In this document: positions 51,347-60,060 of the stretch, piece after piece | Numbering within the stretch: position 1 is the stretch's first letter | Layout of the letters: each line of letters begins with the position of its first letter | Origin: Terrabacter terrigena | GTDB lineage: Bacteria > Actinomycetota > Actinomycetes > Actinomycetales > Dermatophilaceae | Reading direction: 5' to 3' | Length of the DNA stretch: 64,000 bases | NCBI RefSeq assembly: GCF_042676085.1 | Contig: NZ_JBHTKH010000013.1 | Location: 30,632 to 94,631, forward strand | Position numbers and translations under genes: made by a program | The notes under the pieces: model-generated | What the model was told of the DNA's origin: nothing | The model's database searches: none | The model's input: only the letters and a program-made list of their open reading frames with translations

Positions 51347-51395
51347 GGCAGCCCAGCACCGACCGCACCCGACCGAGAGCAGCGAACGCACGCCG

Positions 51396-52505
51396 ATGTC
51401 CGGACCCAACACGAACTACGACCCGGTCGAGGTCTCAGCGCTCGACCCGGCCAACGTCGACTCAGCCGTGCAGGAGGCCCTCTCCGCGATCGCGGCCGCC
51501 GCTTCGCTCGACGAGCTCAAGGCCGTGCGCATCGCGCACCAGGGCGAGAAGAGCCCGCTGGCCCTGGCCAACCGCGAGATCGGCGCGCTGCCGCCGAGTG
51601 CCAAGGCCGAGGCCGGCAAGCGGGTCGGGCAGGCCCGCGGACGGGTCGCCCAGGCCCTCGCGGCGCGTCAGGCCGAGCTCGAGGCCGAGCGCGACGAGCG
51701 GATCCTCGTCGAGGAGCGCGTCGACGTCACCCTCCCGGCGCTGCGGCGCCCGACCGGTGCGCGGCACCCGATCGAGCTCGTGGCGCAGCGTCTCGTCGAT
51801 GCCTTCGTGGGCATGGGATGGGAGGTCGCCGAGGGGCCTGAGCTCGAGAGCGAGTGGCTCAACTTCGACGCGCTCAACCTCGGCCCCGACCACCCGGCGC
51901 GGCAGATGCAGGACACCTTCTTCCTCGACCCGGTCGACTCGGGCCTCGTGCTGCGCACCCAGACCTCGCCGGTGCAGATCCGCACCATGCTCGAGCAGGA
52001 GCCACCGATCTACATCGTCGCGCCGGGCAAGGTGTTCCGCACCGACGACCTCGACGCCACGCACACGCCCGTCTTCCACCAGATCGAGTGCCTCGCCATC
52101 GACAAGGGCCTGACGATGGCCCACCTGCGCGGCGCGCTCGACGCGTTCGTGCGCATCATGTTCGGCGAGGGCACCCGCACCAGGGTGCGCGCCAACTACT
52201 TCCCCTTCACCGAGCCCAGCATGGAGACCGACTTCCTGTGCTTCGCCTGCCACGGCGAGGAGACCTGGGGCAGTGCCGAGCCGTGCCGCACCTGCGGCGG
52301 CTCCGGCTGGATCGAGCTGGGAGGCTCCGGCATGGTCAACCGCAAGGTGCTGCGTACGTGCGGCATCGACCCCGACGTCTACTCCGGCTTCGCGTTCGGG
52401 CTCGGCATCGAGCGCGCGCTCCAGCTGCGCCACGGTGTCCAGGGCATGCACGAGATCGTCGAGGGCGACGTCCGCTTCTCGCAGCAGTTCGGGAGGGGGG
52501 CCTGA
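51396..52505 (+). CDS. pheS: Phenylalanyl-tRNA synthetase alpha subunit
   Basis: PheS is the catalytic subunit of the heterotetrameric class II enzyme. It has 369 residues: an N-terminal coiled coil (about residues 25-100), then motif 1 (HPIELVAQRLVDAFVGMGWEVAEGPE), motif 2 (VFRTDDLDATHTPVFHQIECLAIDKG) and motif 3 (GFAFGLGIERALQLRHG). The NYFPFTEPSMETDF segment contributes the amino-acid pocket. A CFACHGEETWG...CRTCGGSGW insertion could bind zinc. pheT starts one base after its stop. Confidence 0.97.
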   Translation: MSGPNTNYDPVEVSALDPANVDSAVQEALSAIAAAASLDELKAVRIAHQGEKSPLALANREIGALPPSAKAEAGKRVGQARGRVAQALAARQAELEAERDERILVEERVDVTLPALRRPTGARHPIELVAQRLVDAFVGMGWEVAEGPELESEWLNFDALNLGPDHPARQMQDTFFLDPVDSGLVLRTQTSPVQIRTMLEQEPPIYIVAPGKVFRTDDLDATHTPVFHQIECLAIDKGLTMAHLRGALDAFVRIMFGEGTRTRVRANYFPFTEPSMETDFLCFACHGEETWGSAEPCRTCGGSGWIELGGSGMVNRKVLRTCGIDPDVYSGFAFGLGIERALQLRHGVQGMHEIVEGDVRFSQQFGRGA

Positions 52506-52506
52506 G

Positions 52507-55065
52507 ATGCGTACGCCGCTGAGCTGGCTCGCCGAGTACACCGACCTCGCGCCCGGGGCGCGCGGCGCCGACGTGGCCGCGAGCCTCGTCCGTGTCGGCC
52601 TCGAGGAGGAGGACCTCCACGGCGGCGACATCACCGGTCCGCTCGTCGTCGGTCGTGTCCTCGAGCTCGAGGAGCAGGTGCAGAAGAACGGGAAGCCGAT
52701 CCGCTACTGCGTCGTCGACGTCGGGCGCAACGGCCAGATGCTCATCGAGGGCAAGCACCAGGAGATCGTCTGCGGAGCCACGAACTTCGAGGTCGGCGAC
52801 CTCGTCGTCGTCGCGCTGCCGGGCGCCGTGCTGCCCGGTGGCTTCGAGATCTCGGCACGCAAGACGTACGGCCGCATGTCCAACGGCATGATCTGCGCCG
52901 AGGACGAGATCGGCCTCGGTCACGACCACGAGGGCATCATCGTGCTGAGCCGCCTGCTCGGTGAGGAGCGCGCGGCCACCCTGAGCCCCGGCGACGACGC
53001 GATCGCCCTCCTCGGTCTGGCCGACGAGACCATCGAGACCAACGTGACCCCCGACCGGGGCTACTGCTTCTCCCTGCGCGGACTCGCCCGCGAGTACTGG
53101 CACTCCCAGGGCAGCCCGGAGGGCGGCTTCCGCGAACCCGCCGCCGTCGCGACGCCCGAGGCCAACGGCGACGGCTACACCGTCGAGCTCAAGGACGACT
53201 CGCCGATCGAGGGCAACGAGGGCTGCGACCGCTACGTCGCGCGCATCGTGCGCGGCATCGACCCTACGCGGCAGACGCCGTCCTGGATGGCTCGCCGCCT
53301 GACCCAGGCCGGGATGCGACCCATCTCGCTGGCCGTCGACGTCACGAACTACGTCATGCTCGCCGTCGGCCAGCCCTTGCACGCCTTCGACGTCGACCAG
53401 CTCTCCGGCTCGGTCGTCGTGCGTCGGGCGCGCGCGGGCGAGACGCTCACGACCCTCGACGACGTCGAGCGTTCGCTGCACGTCGACGACCTGCTCATCA
53501 CCGACGGCGGCGAGCAGCCGCTGGCCATCGCGGGCGTCATGGGCGGCGCCTCGTCGGAGGTGTCCGAGTCGACCACCGACGTGCTCGTCGAGGCCGCGCA
53601 CTTCGACCCGACGACGGTCGCGCGCTCCTCGCGCCGCCACCGCCTCATCACCGAGGCGTCGAAGCGCTTCGAGCGGGGCGTCGACCCGAAGGTGACGGCC
53701 GCCGCTGCCCAGCTCGCGGTCGACCTCCTCGTCGAGCACGGGGGCGGCACCGTCGACGCCGGAGTCACCGACGTCGACCGCACGACCGACCGGGCGGCCT
53801 ACCGCCTCGACGTCACCGAGCCCGCTCGGATCGTCGGTGTCGACTACTCCCGTGAGCGCGTGGTCGCCATCCTGCGCGACCTCGGCTGCGCCGTCGACGA
53901 CCGCGGGGCGGCCACCGACGACGTGCACGTGCGCGTGACGCCGCCGTCCTGGCGACCCGACCTCGTCGACGCGCCCGACTACGCCGAGGAGGTCGCGCGC
54001 ATCGACGGCTACAACAACATCCCGTCGATCACCCCGACCCCGACGGGGGGCCGTGGGCTGACGCACGCGCAGCGGACGCGCCGTCTCGTGGCCGACGCCC
54101 TCGCCGGCGCCGGCCTCACCGAGGTGCTCAGCTACCCGTTCGTGGCCGAGGGCCTGGCCGACCAGCTCATGCTCCCGGCCGACGACGACCGTCGCCAGGC
54201 GGTCCGCCTCGCCAACCCGCTCTCCGAGGAGCGGCCGCTGCTGCGCACCTCGATCCTGGCGACCCTCGTCGACGCGCTGCGCCGCAACGTCGCCCGGGGC
54301 CAGAGGGACGTCGCGGTCTACGAGCTGGGCCTCGTCTTCCGTCCCGGTGGCCCGCTCGGCACGGCGCCGGTCCCGAGCGTGGCATCGCGTCCCGACGCCG
54401 CGACCCTCGAGCGCCTGTATGCCGCAGTGCCGGCGCAGCCGCGCCGGGCGGGGATCCTCGCATCGGGCCACGCGGAGCCCTCCGGCTGGTGGGGTCCGGG
54501 CCGCGCCGTCGACTGGAGCGACATGGTGGCCGCGGTGCAGACCGTCGCGGCGGCCCTGGCCGTGCCGGTCGCCGTCACCGGCGACCCTGGCCACGCCCCG
54601 TGGCACCCGGGCCGCTGCGCCCGCATCACCCTGGAGGACGGCACCCTGGTCGGCCACGCAGGTGAGCTGCACCCGAAGGTGGTCGCCGCGCTCGAGCTGC
54701 CCGAGCGCACCGTGGCGGCCGAGTTCGACGTCGACGTGCTCGTCGCGGCCAGCGCCGAACCCGTGCAGGCGCGGCCGTTCTCGACGTTCCCGCCCGCGCT
54801 CACCGACGTGGCCCTGCTCGTGGCCTCCGACGTCGCGGCGGCAGACGTCGAGGCGGCCCTGCGCTCGGGCGCCGGCGAGGCGCTCGAGTCGGTCGCGCTC
54901 TTCGACGTCTACGAGGGCGAGCACGTCGCGGCGGGTCGCAAGTCGCTGGCCTACCGGCTGACGTTCCGGGCGCCCGACCGCACGCTGACGACGGAGGAGG
55001 TCAACGGCTTCCGCGACGCAGCGGTCGCGGCCGCTGCCTCGGCGACGGGGGCGGTCCAGCGCTGA
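52507..55065 (+). CDS. pheT: Phenylalanyl-tRNA synthetase beta subunit
   Basis: PheT has 852 residues. The order of domains is an N-terminal tRNA-binding OB fold (VVGRVLELEEQVQKNGKPIRYCVVDVG), the B3/B4 editing domain (VDVTNYVMLAVGQPLHAFD), the B5 domain, the catalytic-like core (RLANPLSEERPLLRTSIL) and the C-terminal FDX-ACB anticodon-binding domain (FPPALTDVALLVASDVAAADVE). It shares a short transcript with pheS; ATG 52507 comes one base after the pheS TGA. Confidence 0.97.
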   Translation: MRTPLSWLAEYTDLAPGARGADVAASLVRVGLEEEDLHGGDITGPLVVGRVLELEEQVQKNGKPIRYCVVDVGRNGQMLIEGKHQEIVCGATNFEVGDLVVVALPGAVLPGGFEISARKTYGRMSNGMICAEDEIGLGHDHEGIIVLSRLLGEERAATLSPGDDAIALLGLADETIETNVTPDRGYCFSLRGLAREYWHSQGSPEGGFREPAAVATPEANGDGYTVELKDDSPIEGNEGCDRYVARIVRGIDPTRQTPSWMARRLTQAGMRPISLAVDVTNYVMLAVGQPLHAFDVDQLSGSVVVRRARAGETLTTLDDVERSLHVDDLLITDGGEQPLAIAGVMGGASSEVSESTTDVLVEAAHFDPTTVARSSRRHRLITEASKRFERGVDPKVTAAAAQLAVDLLVEHGGGTVDAGVTDVDRTTDRAAYRLDVTEPARIVGVDYSRERVVAILRDLGCAVDDRGAATDDVHVRVTPPSWRPDLVDAPDYAEEVARIDGYNNIPSITPTPTGGRGLTHAQRTRRLVADALAGAGLTEVLSYPFVAEGLADQLMLPADDDRRQAVRLANPLSEERPLLRTSILATLVDALRRNVARGQRDVAVYELGLVFRPGGPLGTAPVPSVASRPDAATLERLYAAVPAQPRRAGILASGHAEPSGWWGPGRAVDWSDMVAAVQTVAAALAVPVAVTGDPGHAPWHPGRCARITLEDGTLVGHAGELHPKVVAALELPERTVAAEFDVDVLVAASAEPVQARPFSTFPPALTDVALLVASDVAAADVEAALRSGAGEALESVALFDVYEGEHVAAGRKSLAYRLTFRAPDRTLTTEEVNGFRDAAVAAAASATGAVQR

Positions 55066-55072
55066 CGCCCCT

Positions 55073-55110
55073 CATGCACGAATATGCATGATCGTGTATA
55101 GTCATGCATT
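55073..55110 (+). promoter_or_regulatory. Double ARG box and -10 element of the arg operon
   Basis: Two boxes match the ArgR pattern TGnAn-N4-nTGCA: 55073-55090 (TGCAC gaat ATGCA) and 55093-55110 (TGTAT agtc ATGCA), two bases apart. The first contains perfect arms CATGCA/TGCATG. A -10 hexamer TATAGT (55097-55102) lies inside the second box and eight bases before the GTG of argC, so ArgR binding would block RNA polymerase. The argR gene is in the same operon. Confidence 0.85.
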
Positions 55111-56154
55111 GTGATCAGGGCAGCAGTAGCGGGGGCGAGTGGCTACGCGGGAGGAGAGATCCTCCGGCTGCTGCTCGCCCACCCGCAGTTCGAGGTCGGC
55201 GCCATCACCGCGGCCAGCAGCGCGGGGGAGCGGCTCGGCGTCGTCCACCCGCACCTGGTCCCGCTCGCAGACCGTGTCCTGGAGGCGACGGGCGTCGAGA
55301 CACTGTCGGGGCACGACGTCGTCTTCCTCGCGCTGCCGCACGGCCACTCGGCAGCCCTCGCGGCCCAGCTTCCCGAGGCCGTCGTCGTCATCGACTGCGG
55401 TGCCGACTTCCGGCTCGAGTCCGAGTCGGCATGGACCAGCTTCTACGACACGGCGTATGCCGGCTCGTGGCCGTACGGCCTGCCCGAGCTGCCCGGGCCC
55501 GCCGGCTCGGTCCAGCGTGAACGGCTCGAGGGTGCACGGCGGATCGCCGTCCCCGGCTGCTACCCCACGGGCATCTCGCTCGCCCTAGCGCCCGGCTTCG
55601 CGGCCGGCCTGCTCGAGCCCGACGACGTCGTCGTCGTCGCCGCCTCCGGCACCTCCGGAGCCGGCAAGTCCCTCAAGCCGCACCTGCTGGGCAGCGAGGT
55701 GATGGGCTCGATGTCGCCCTACGGGGTCGGCGGGGGTCACCGTCACACGCCCGAGATCGAGCAGAACCTCGGCCGGGCGGCGGGCGAGCCGGTCAGCGTG
55801 TCGTTCACGCCGACGCTCGCGCCCATGCCGCGGGGCATCCTCGCGACGTGCACGGCCCGCCTGCGGCCAGAGGTCGACCCGGCGGCCGTCCGCGAGGCCT
55901 GGGAGAAGGCGTACGCCGCGGAGCCCTTCGTCCACGTGCTGCCCGAGGGCTCCTGGCCCACCACCGCCTCGGTCATCGGCAGCAACCACGTCCAGCTCCA
56001 GGTCGTCGTCGACGAGCGGCTGCGCCGGGTGGTGGTCGTCTCGGCCGTCGACAACCTCACGAAGGGCACGGCCGGCGCCGCCGTCCAGTGCGCCAACATC
56101 GCCCTGGGCCTCGACGAGACCCTCGGTCTTCCCGTCGCGGGGGTGGCGCCGTGA
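55111..56154 (+). CDS. argC: N-acetyl-gamma-glutamyl-phosphate reductase ArgC
   Basis: ArgC reduces N-acetylglutamyl phosphate with NADPH in arginine synthesis. It has 347 residues. The N-terminal loop AGASGYAGGEILRLL binds the cofactor, and the catalytic cysteine is in AVPGCYPTGISLAL. The later GVGGGHRHTPEIEQ segment holds the conserved His. The start is GTG 55111, which leaves almost no leader after the -10 in the ARG box. The stop overlaps argJ. Confidence 0.97.
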   Translation: MIRAAVAGASGYAGGEILRLLLAHPQFEVGAITAASSAGERLGVVHPHLVPLADRVLEATGVETLSGHDVVFLALPHGHSAALAAQLPEAVVVIDCGADFRLESESAWTSFYDTAYAGSWPYGLPELPGPAGSVQRERLEGARRIAVPGCYPTGISLALAPGFAAGLLEPDDVVVVAASGTSGAGKSLKPHLLGSEVMGSMSPYGVGGGHRHTPEIEQNLGRAAGEPVSVSFTPTLAPMPRGILATCTARLRPEVDPAAVREAWEKAYAAEPFVHVLPEGSWPTTASVIGSNHVQLQVVVDERLRRVVVVSAVDNLTKGTAGAAVQCANIALGLDETLGLPVAGVAP

Positions 56155-57311
56155 GCTCGTCGGAGGTGCGGCTGCCCGCCGGATTCCGTGCCGCAGGGGT
56201 CACCGCGGGGCTCAAGGCCAGCGGAAGCCCCGACCTCGCCCTCGTCGTCAACGACGGCCCCGACCACCACGCCGCAGCCGTCTTCACGAGCAACCGGGTG
56301 GAGGCGGCCCCGGTGACGTGGTCGCGACAGGTGGTCGCCGACGGCCGCGCCGACGCGGTGGTGCTCAACTCCGGTGGTGCCAACGCGTGCACCGGGGCCC
56401 AGGGCTTCCTCGACACGCACCGCACCGCGGAGCACGTCGCCGAGGTGCTCGGCGTCTCCGCGGGCGACGTCGTCGTCTGCTCCACTGGTCTCATCGGCGA
56501 GCTACTGCCCATGGACAAGATCATCGCGGGCACCGACGCCGCGGCTGCGGCGCTGTCGCCCGACGGGCACGAGGACGCCGCGGTCGCCATCAAGACCACC
56601 GACACCGTGCACAAGGTCGCCACCCACGCGGGCGACGGGTGGTCGGTCTCCGGCATGGCCAAGGGGGCGGGCATGCTCGCGCCCGCTCTCGCGACGATGC
56701 TCGTCGTCCTCACGACCGACGCCGTCGTCGACCCCACCGACCTCGACGCCGCACTGCGTTCGGCCACTGCCGTCTCGTTCGACCGCATCGACTCCGACGC
56801 CTGCATGTCGACCAACGACACCGTGGTCGTGCTCGCCTCGGGCGCCTCTGGGGTGACGGTCGCACGTGAGGCGCTCACGGAGGCGCTCACTGCAGTCTCC
56901 TCCGACCTCGCCCGGCAGCTCATCGGCGATGCGGAGGGCGCCGCCCACGACATCGCCATCGAGGTGACCGGCGCCGCCACCGTCGACGACGCCCTCGAGG
57001 TCGCCCGCGCCGTGGCGCGCAACAACCTGTTCAAGTGCGCCGTCTTCGGCAACGACCCCAACTGGGGCCGGGTGCTCGCCGCCGTGGGCACGACGCAGGC
57101 GTCCTTCGACCCGACCACCCTCGACGTGTCGATGAACGGAGTCCAGGTCTGCCGGTCCGGCGGCGTCGGCGAAGACCGTGCCCTCGTGGACCTCACGCCC
57201 CGCGAGGTCCACGTCCTCGTCGACCTCCACGCCGGCCCTGAGACCGCCACCGTCTGGACCAACGACCTCACCCACGACTACGTCCACGAGAACTCGGCCT
57301 ACAGCACATGA
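56151..57311 (+). CDS. argJ: Glutamate N-acetyltransferase ArgJ
   Basis: ArgJ recycles the acetyl group from N-acetylornithine to glutamate and may also use acetyl-CoA. It has 386 residues and matures by self-cleavage before the Thr in MLAPALATML, here in KGAGMLAPALATML. FTSNRVEAAPV near the N-terminus and GNDPNWGRVLAAVG near the C-terminus are family signatures. GTG 56151 overlaps argC by four bases. Whether it is mono- or bifunctional cannot be told. Confidence 0.96.
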   Translation: MSSSEVRLPAGFRAAGVTAGLKASGSPDLALVVNDGPDHHAAAVFTSNRVEAAPVTWSRQVVADGRADAVVLNSGGANACTGAQGFLDTHRTAEHVAEVLGVSAGDVVVCSTGLIGELLPMDKIIAGTDAAAAALSPDGHEDAAVAIKTTDTVHKVATHAGDGWSVSGMAKGAGMLAPALATMLVVLTTDAVVDPTDLDAALRSATAVSFDRIDSDACMSTNDTVVVLASGASGVTVAREALTEALTAVSSDLARQLIGDAEGAAHDIAIEVTGAATVDDALEVARAVARNNLFKCAVFGNDPNWGRVLAAVGTTQASFDPTTLDVSMNGVQVCRSGGVGEDRALVDLTPREVHVLVDLHAGPETATVWTNDLTHDYVHENSAYST

Positions 57312-58318
57312 GCCCCGACGCCACCCGTCACACGTCCATGCAGGGCAACCTGCGCGGCCTCATCGACGCCGCCGCCATCCGCGTCGCGGCCGGCAAGGCC
57401 GCCACTCTCGTCGAGGCGCTGCCCTGGCTCGAGCGCTTCCGGGGTGCGCTCGTGGTCGTGAAGTACGGCGGCAACGCGATGGTCGACGACGACCTCAAGG
57501 CCGCCTTCGCCGAGGACATCGCCTTCCTGCGGTATGCCGGCCTGCGTCCCGTCGTCGTCCACGGCGGCGGCCCCCAGATCAAGGCGATGCTCGAGCGCGT
57601 CGGCCTCGAGAGCGAGTTCAAGGGCGGCCTCCGGGTCACCACGCCCGAGGTGATGGACGTCGTGCGGATGGTCCTGACCGGTCAGGTGGGCCGCGAGCTC
57701 GTCGGCCTGCTCAACCAGCACGGACCGATCGCGGTCGGTCTCTCCGGCGAGGACGCCGGCCTGCTCGGCGCCCGGCGCCGCGGAACCGTCGTCGACGGTG
57801 AGGAGGTCGACCTCGGACTCGTCGGCGACGTCGAGAGCGTCAACCCGTCGGCGGTCCTCGACATCCTCGACGCCGGGCGCGTCCCGGTCGTCTCCACCGT
57901 CGCCCCCGACCTCGACGTCGACGGCCAGGTGCTCAACGTCAACGCCGACACCGCCGCAGCCGCGATCGCGGTCGCGCTCGGCGCAGAGAAGCTCGTGGTG
58001 CTGACCGACGTCGAGGGCATCTACGCGAGCTGGCCCGACCGCAGCTCGCTGCTCTCGACGATCACGGTCAGCGCGGCCCGCGAGCTGCTCTCGCGCGTCG
58101 ACCACGGCATGGTGCCCAAGCTCGAGGCCTGCATCCGGGCCGTCGAGGGGGGCGTCCCGCAGACGCACGTCGTCGACGGACGCAAGCCGCACTCGATCCT
58201 GCTCGAGATCTTCACCGACGAGGGGATCGGCACCATGGTGCTGCCCGAGATCACCGGCTCGCTGGGCGCGCAGGACCAGCCCGGCCAGCCCGGCCAGCCC
58301 GGCCAGGAGGGCGCATGA
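57308..58318 (+). CDS. argB: Acetylglutamate kinase ArgB
   Basis: ArgB phosphorylates N-acetylglutamate, usually the arginine-sensitive step. It has 336 residues. VVKYGGNAM and VVHGGGPQI form the nucleotide and substrate loops; LSGEDAGLL and NVNADTAAAAIA are conserved. The N-terminal helix before the kinase core, typical of arginine-inhibited forms, is present. The last 16 residues (GQPGQPGQEG type) are a repeat-encoded tail outside the fold. Overlaps of four bases occur at both ends. Confidence 0.96.
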   Translation: MSPDATRHTSMQGNLRGLIDAAAIRVAAGKAATLVEALPWLERFRGALVVVKYGGNAMVDDDLKAAFAEDIAFLRYAGLRPVVVHGGGPQIKAMLERVGLESEFKGGLRVTTPEVMDVVRMVLTGQVGRELVGLLNQHGPIAVGLSGEDAGLLGARRRGTVVDGEEVDLGLVGDVESVNPSAVLDILDAGRVPVVSTVAPDLDVDGQVLNVNADTAAAAIAVALGAEKLVVLTDVEGIYASWPDRSSLLSTITVSAARELLSRVDHGMVPKLEACIRAVEGGVPQTHVVDGRKPHSILLEIFTDEGIGTMVLPEITGSLGAQDQPGQPGQPGQEGA

Positions 58319-59508
58319 CGACGGGAAGCGACCTGCTGGGGCGTTACGCCGGCGCGATGGTGCAGGTGTTCGGGGCACCGCAGCTGGTCCTCGCCGAGGG
58401 CCACGGCTGCTGGGTCACCGACGTCGACGGCAAGCGCTACCTCGACCTGCTGTCGGGCATCGCCGTCAACGCGCTCGGCCACGGTCACCCGGCGCTGGTG
58501 CAGGCGGTCGCCAAGCAGGCCGAGTCGGCCATCCACATCTCGAACTTCTTCACGTCCGAGCCCGCGATCGCGCTCGCCGAGCGGATCCTGTCCGTCAGCG
58601 GCGCCCCGACCGGCTCCGGGGTGTTCTTCGCCAACTCCGGCACCGAGGCCACCGAGGCGGCCATCAAGCTGTCGCGCCGCACGGGCCGCAGCCGCATCGT
58701 CGCGCTCGAGGGCTCGTTCCACGGGCGTTCGACGGGAGCCCTCGCCCTGACCCACAAGGCGGCCTACCGCGAACCCTTCGAGCCGCTCATCCCCGGCGTG
58801 GTCTTCGTGCCGCCGAACGACGTCGAGGCCCTGACGGCTGCGGTCGACGAGTCGACGGCAGCAGTGTTCCTCGAGCCGATCCAGGGCGAGGCCGGCGTGC
58901 GCGAGCTGGCGGCCGACTACCTCAGGGCGGCGCGTGAGGCCACGTCACGCCACGGCGCGCTGCTCGTGCTCGACGAGATCCAGACCGGCATCGGGCGCAC
59001 GGGCGACTGGTTCGCCCACCAGCCCTCCGGCATCCTCCCCGATGCGATGACCTTGGCCAAGGGCCTGGGCGGGGGCATTCCCATCGGGGCCCTCGTGACC
59101 TTCGGTCCTCAGGTCACCGGGATGCTCGCCGCCGGGCAGCACGGCACGACCTTCGGCGGCAACCCGCTGGCGTGCGCCGCCGGCCTCGCCGTCCTCGACA
59201 CCATCGAGCGCGACGGGCTCCTCGAGCACGTCCGCGACGTCGGTGCGCTGCTCGACGACGTCCGCCTGGAGGGCGTCGCCGGCACCCGCGGTCGTGGTCT
59301 GCTGCGCGCTGTCGAGCTCGACGGCATACCTTCGTCGGCCGTCATGGCCGCCGCCCGCGAGGCCGGCTTCATCGTCAACGCCGTCACGCCCACGGCGATC
59401 CGGCTGGCCCCGCCGCTCGTCATCTCCGAGAGCGAGCTGCGCTGTTTCCTCGACGCGCTGCCGGCGATCCTCGCCGCGGCTCGGGCGTCGGGGGAGGCCG
59501 CGCCGTGA
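58315..59508 (+). CDS. argD: Acetylornithine aminotransferase ArgD
   Basis: ArgD is a fold-type I PLP aminotransferase that converts N-acetylglutamate semialdehyde to N-acetylornithine. It has 397 residues. FFANSGTEATEAAIKL and ALEGSFHGRSTGAL are conserved blocks; LDEIQTGIGRTG has the cofactor Asp, and the PLP lysine is in TLAKGLGGG. It could also act on succinyl-diaminopimelate as in other bacteria. The ATG overlaps argB by four bases and the stop overlaps argR. Confidence 0.96.
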   Translation: MTTGSDLLGRYAGAMVQVFGAPQLVLAEGHGCWVTDVDGKRYLDLLSGIAVNALGHGHPALVQAVAKQAESAIHISNFFTSEPAIALAERILSVSGAPTGSGVFFANSGTEATEAAIKLSRRTGRSRIVALEGSFHGRSTGALALTHKAAYREPFEPLIPGVVFVPPNDVEALTAAVDESTAAVFLEPIQGEAGVRELAADYLRAAREATSRHGALLVLDEIQTGIGRTGDWFAHQPSGILPDAMTLAKGLGGGIPIGALVTFGPQVTGMLAAGQHGTTFGGNPLACAAGLAVLDTIERDGLLEHVRDVGALLDDVRLEGVAGTRGRGLLRAVELDGIPSSAVMAAAREAGFIVNAVTPTAIRLAPPLVISESELRCFLDALPAILAAARASGEAAP

Positions 59509-59990
59509 GCCGCACCCAGCGCCAACGACGCATCGTCGAGCTGCTCGGTGCCCACGCCGTGCACAGCCAGGGGGAGCTCTCCGACCTGCTCGTGGCCGAG
59601 GGCACCGAGGTCACCCAGGCGACGCTGTCGCGCGACCTCGTCGAGCTCGGCGCCGTCAAGGTACGCCGTGGCCGTGCCCTCGTGTATGCCGTCCCGGGCG
59701 AGGGCGGCGAGGTGCCCGCCGTCGGCTCGATCGGCGACGCCGCCTCGGCGCGGCTGCGCCGCACCTGCGAGGAGCTGCTCGTCTCGGCGACGCCGGCACA
59801 GAGCCTCGTCGTCCTCCGGACCCCACCCGGTGCCGCCAACTACCTCGCCTCGGCCATCGACCAGGCGCGTGACCCCGAGGTGGTCGGCACGATCGCCGGC
59901 GATGACACGATCATGATCGTCACGGCCGGCCCGAAGCAGGCCGTCGCCGTCGCCGAGCGGCTCCAGGCCCTCGTCGGCGCGCGCGACTGA
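59505..59990 (+). CDS. argR: Arginine repressor ArgR
   Basis: ArgR has 161 residues: an N-terminal winged-helix DNA-binding domain (RQRRIVELLGAHAVHSQGELSDLL, with TQATLSRDLVELGAVKVRR as recognition region) and a C-terminal hexamerisation and arginine-binding domain (GAANYLASAIDQARDPEVVGTIAGDDTIMIV, containing the GDDT motif). It should bind the ARG boxes before argC. GTG 59505 overlaps argD by four bases; no argF lies between them. Confidence 0.95.
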   Translation: MSRTQRQRRIVELLGAHAVHSQGELSDLLVAEGTEVTQATLSRDLVELGAVKVRRGRALVYAVPGEGGEVPAVGSIGDAASARLRRTCEELLVSATPAQSLVVLRTPPGAANYLASAIDQARDPEVVGTIAGDDTIMIVTAGPKQAVAVAERLQALVGARD

Positions 59991-60060
59991 CGCAGGCACA
60001 GCCGGCCGCACGCGAACGAGACGCACGACTCCACAACCGTCCACTCCAGGAGGCACCACC

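Noticed and set aside
51347..51395. T-box or phe leader-peptide attenuator for pheST
   Set aside because: Only about 49 bases lie between the -10 and pheS, with no short ORF rich in Phe and no terminator.
52336..54924. An 862-codon minus-strand frame opposite pheT
   Set aside because: Same GC-driven effect; pheT domains are all in the plus frame.
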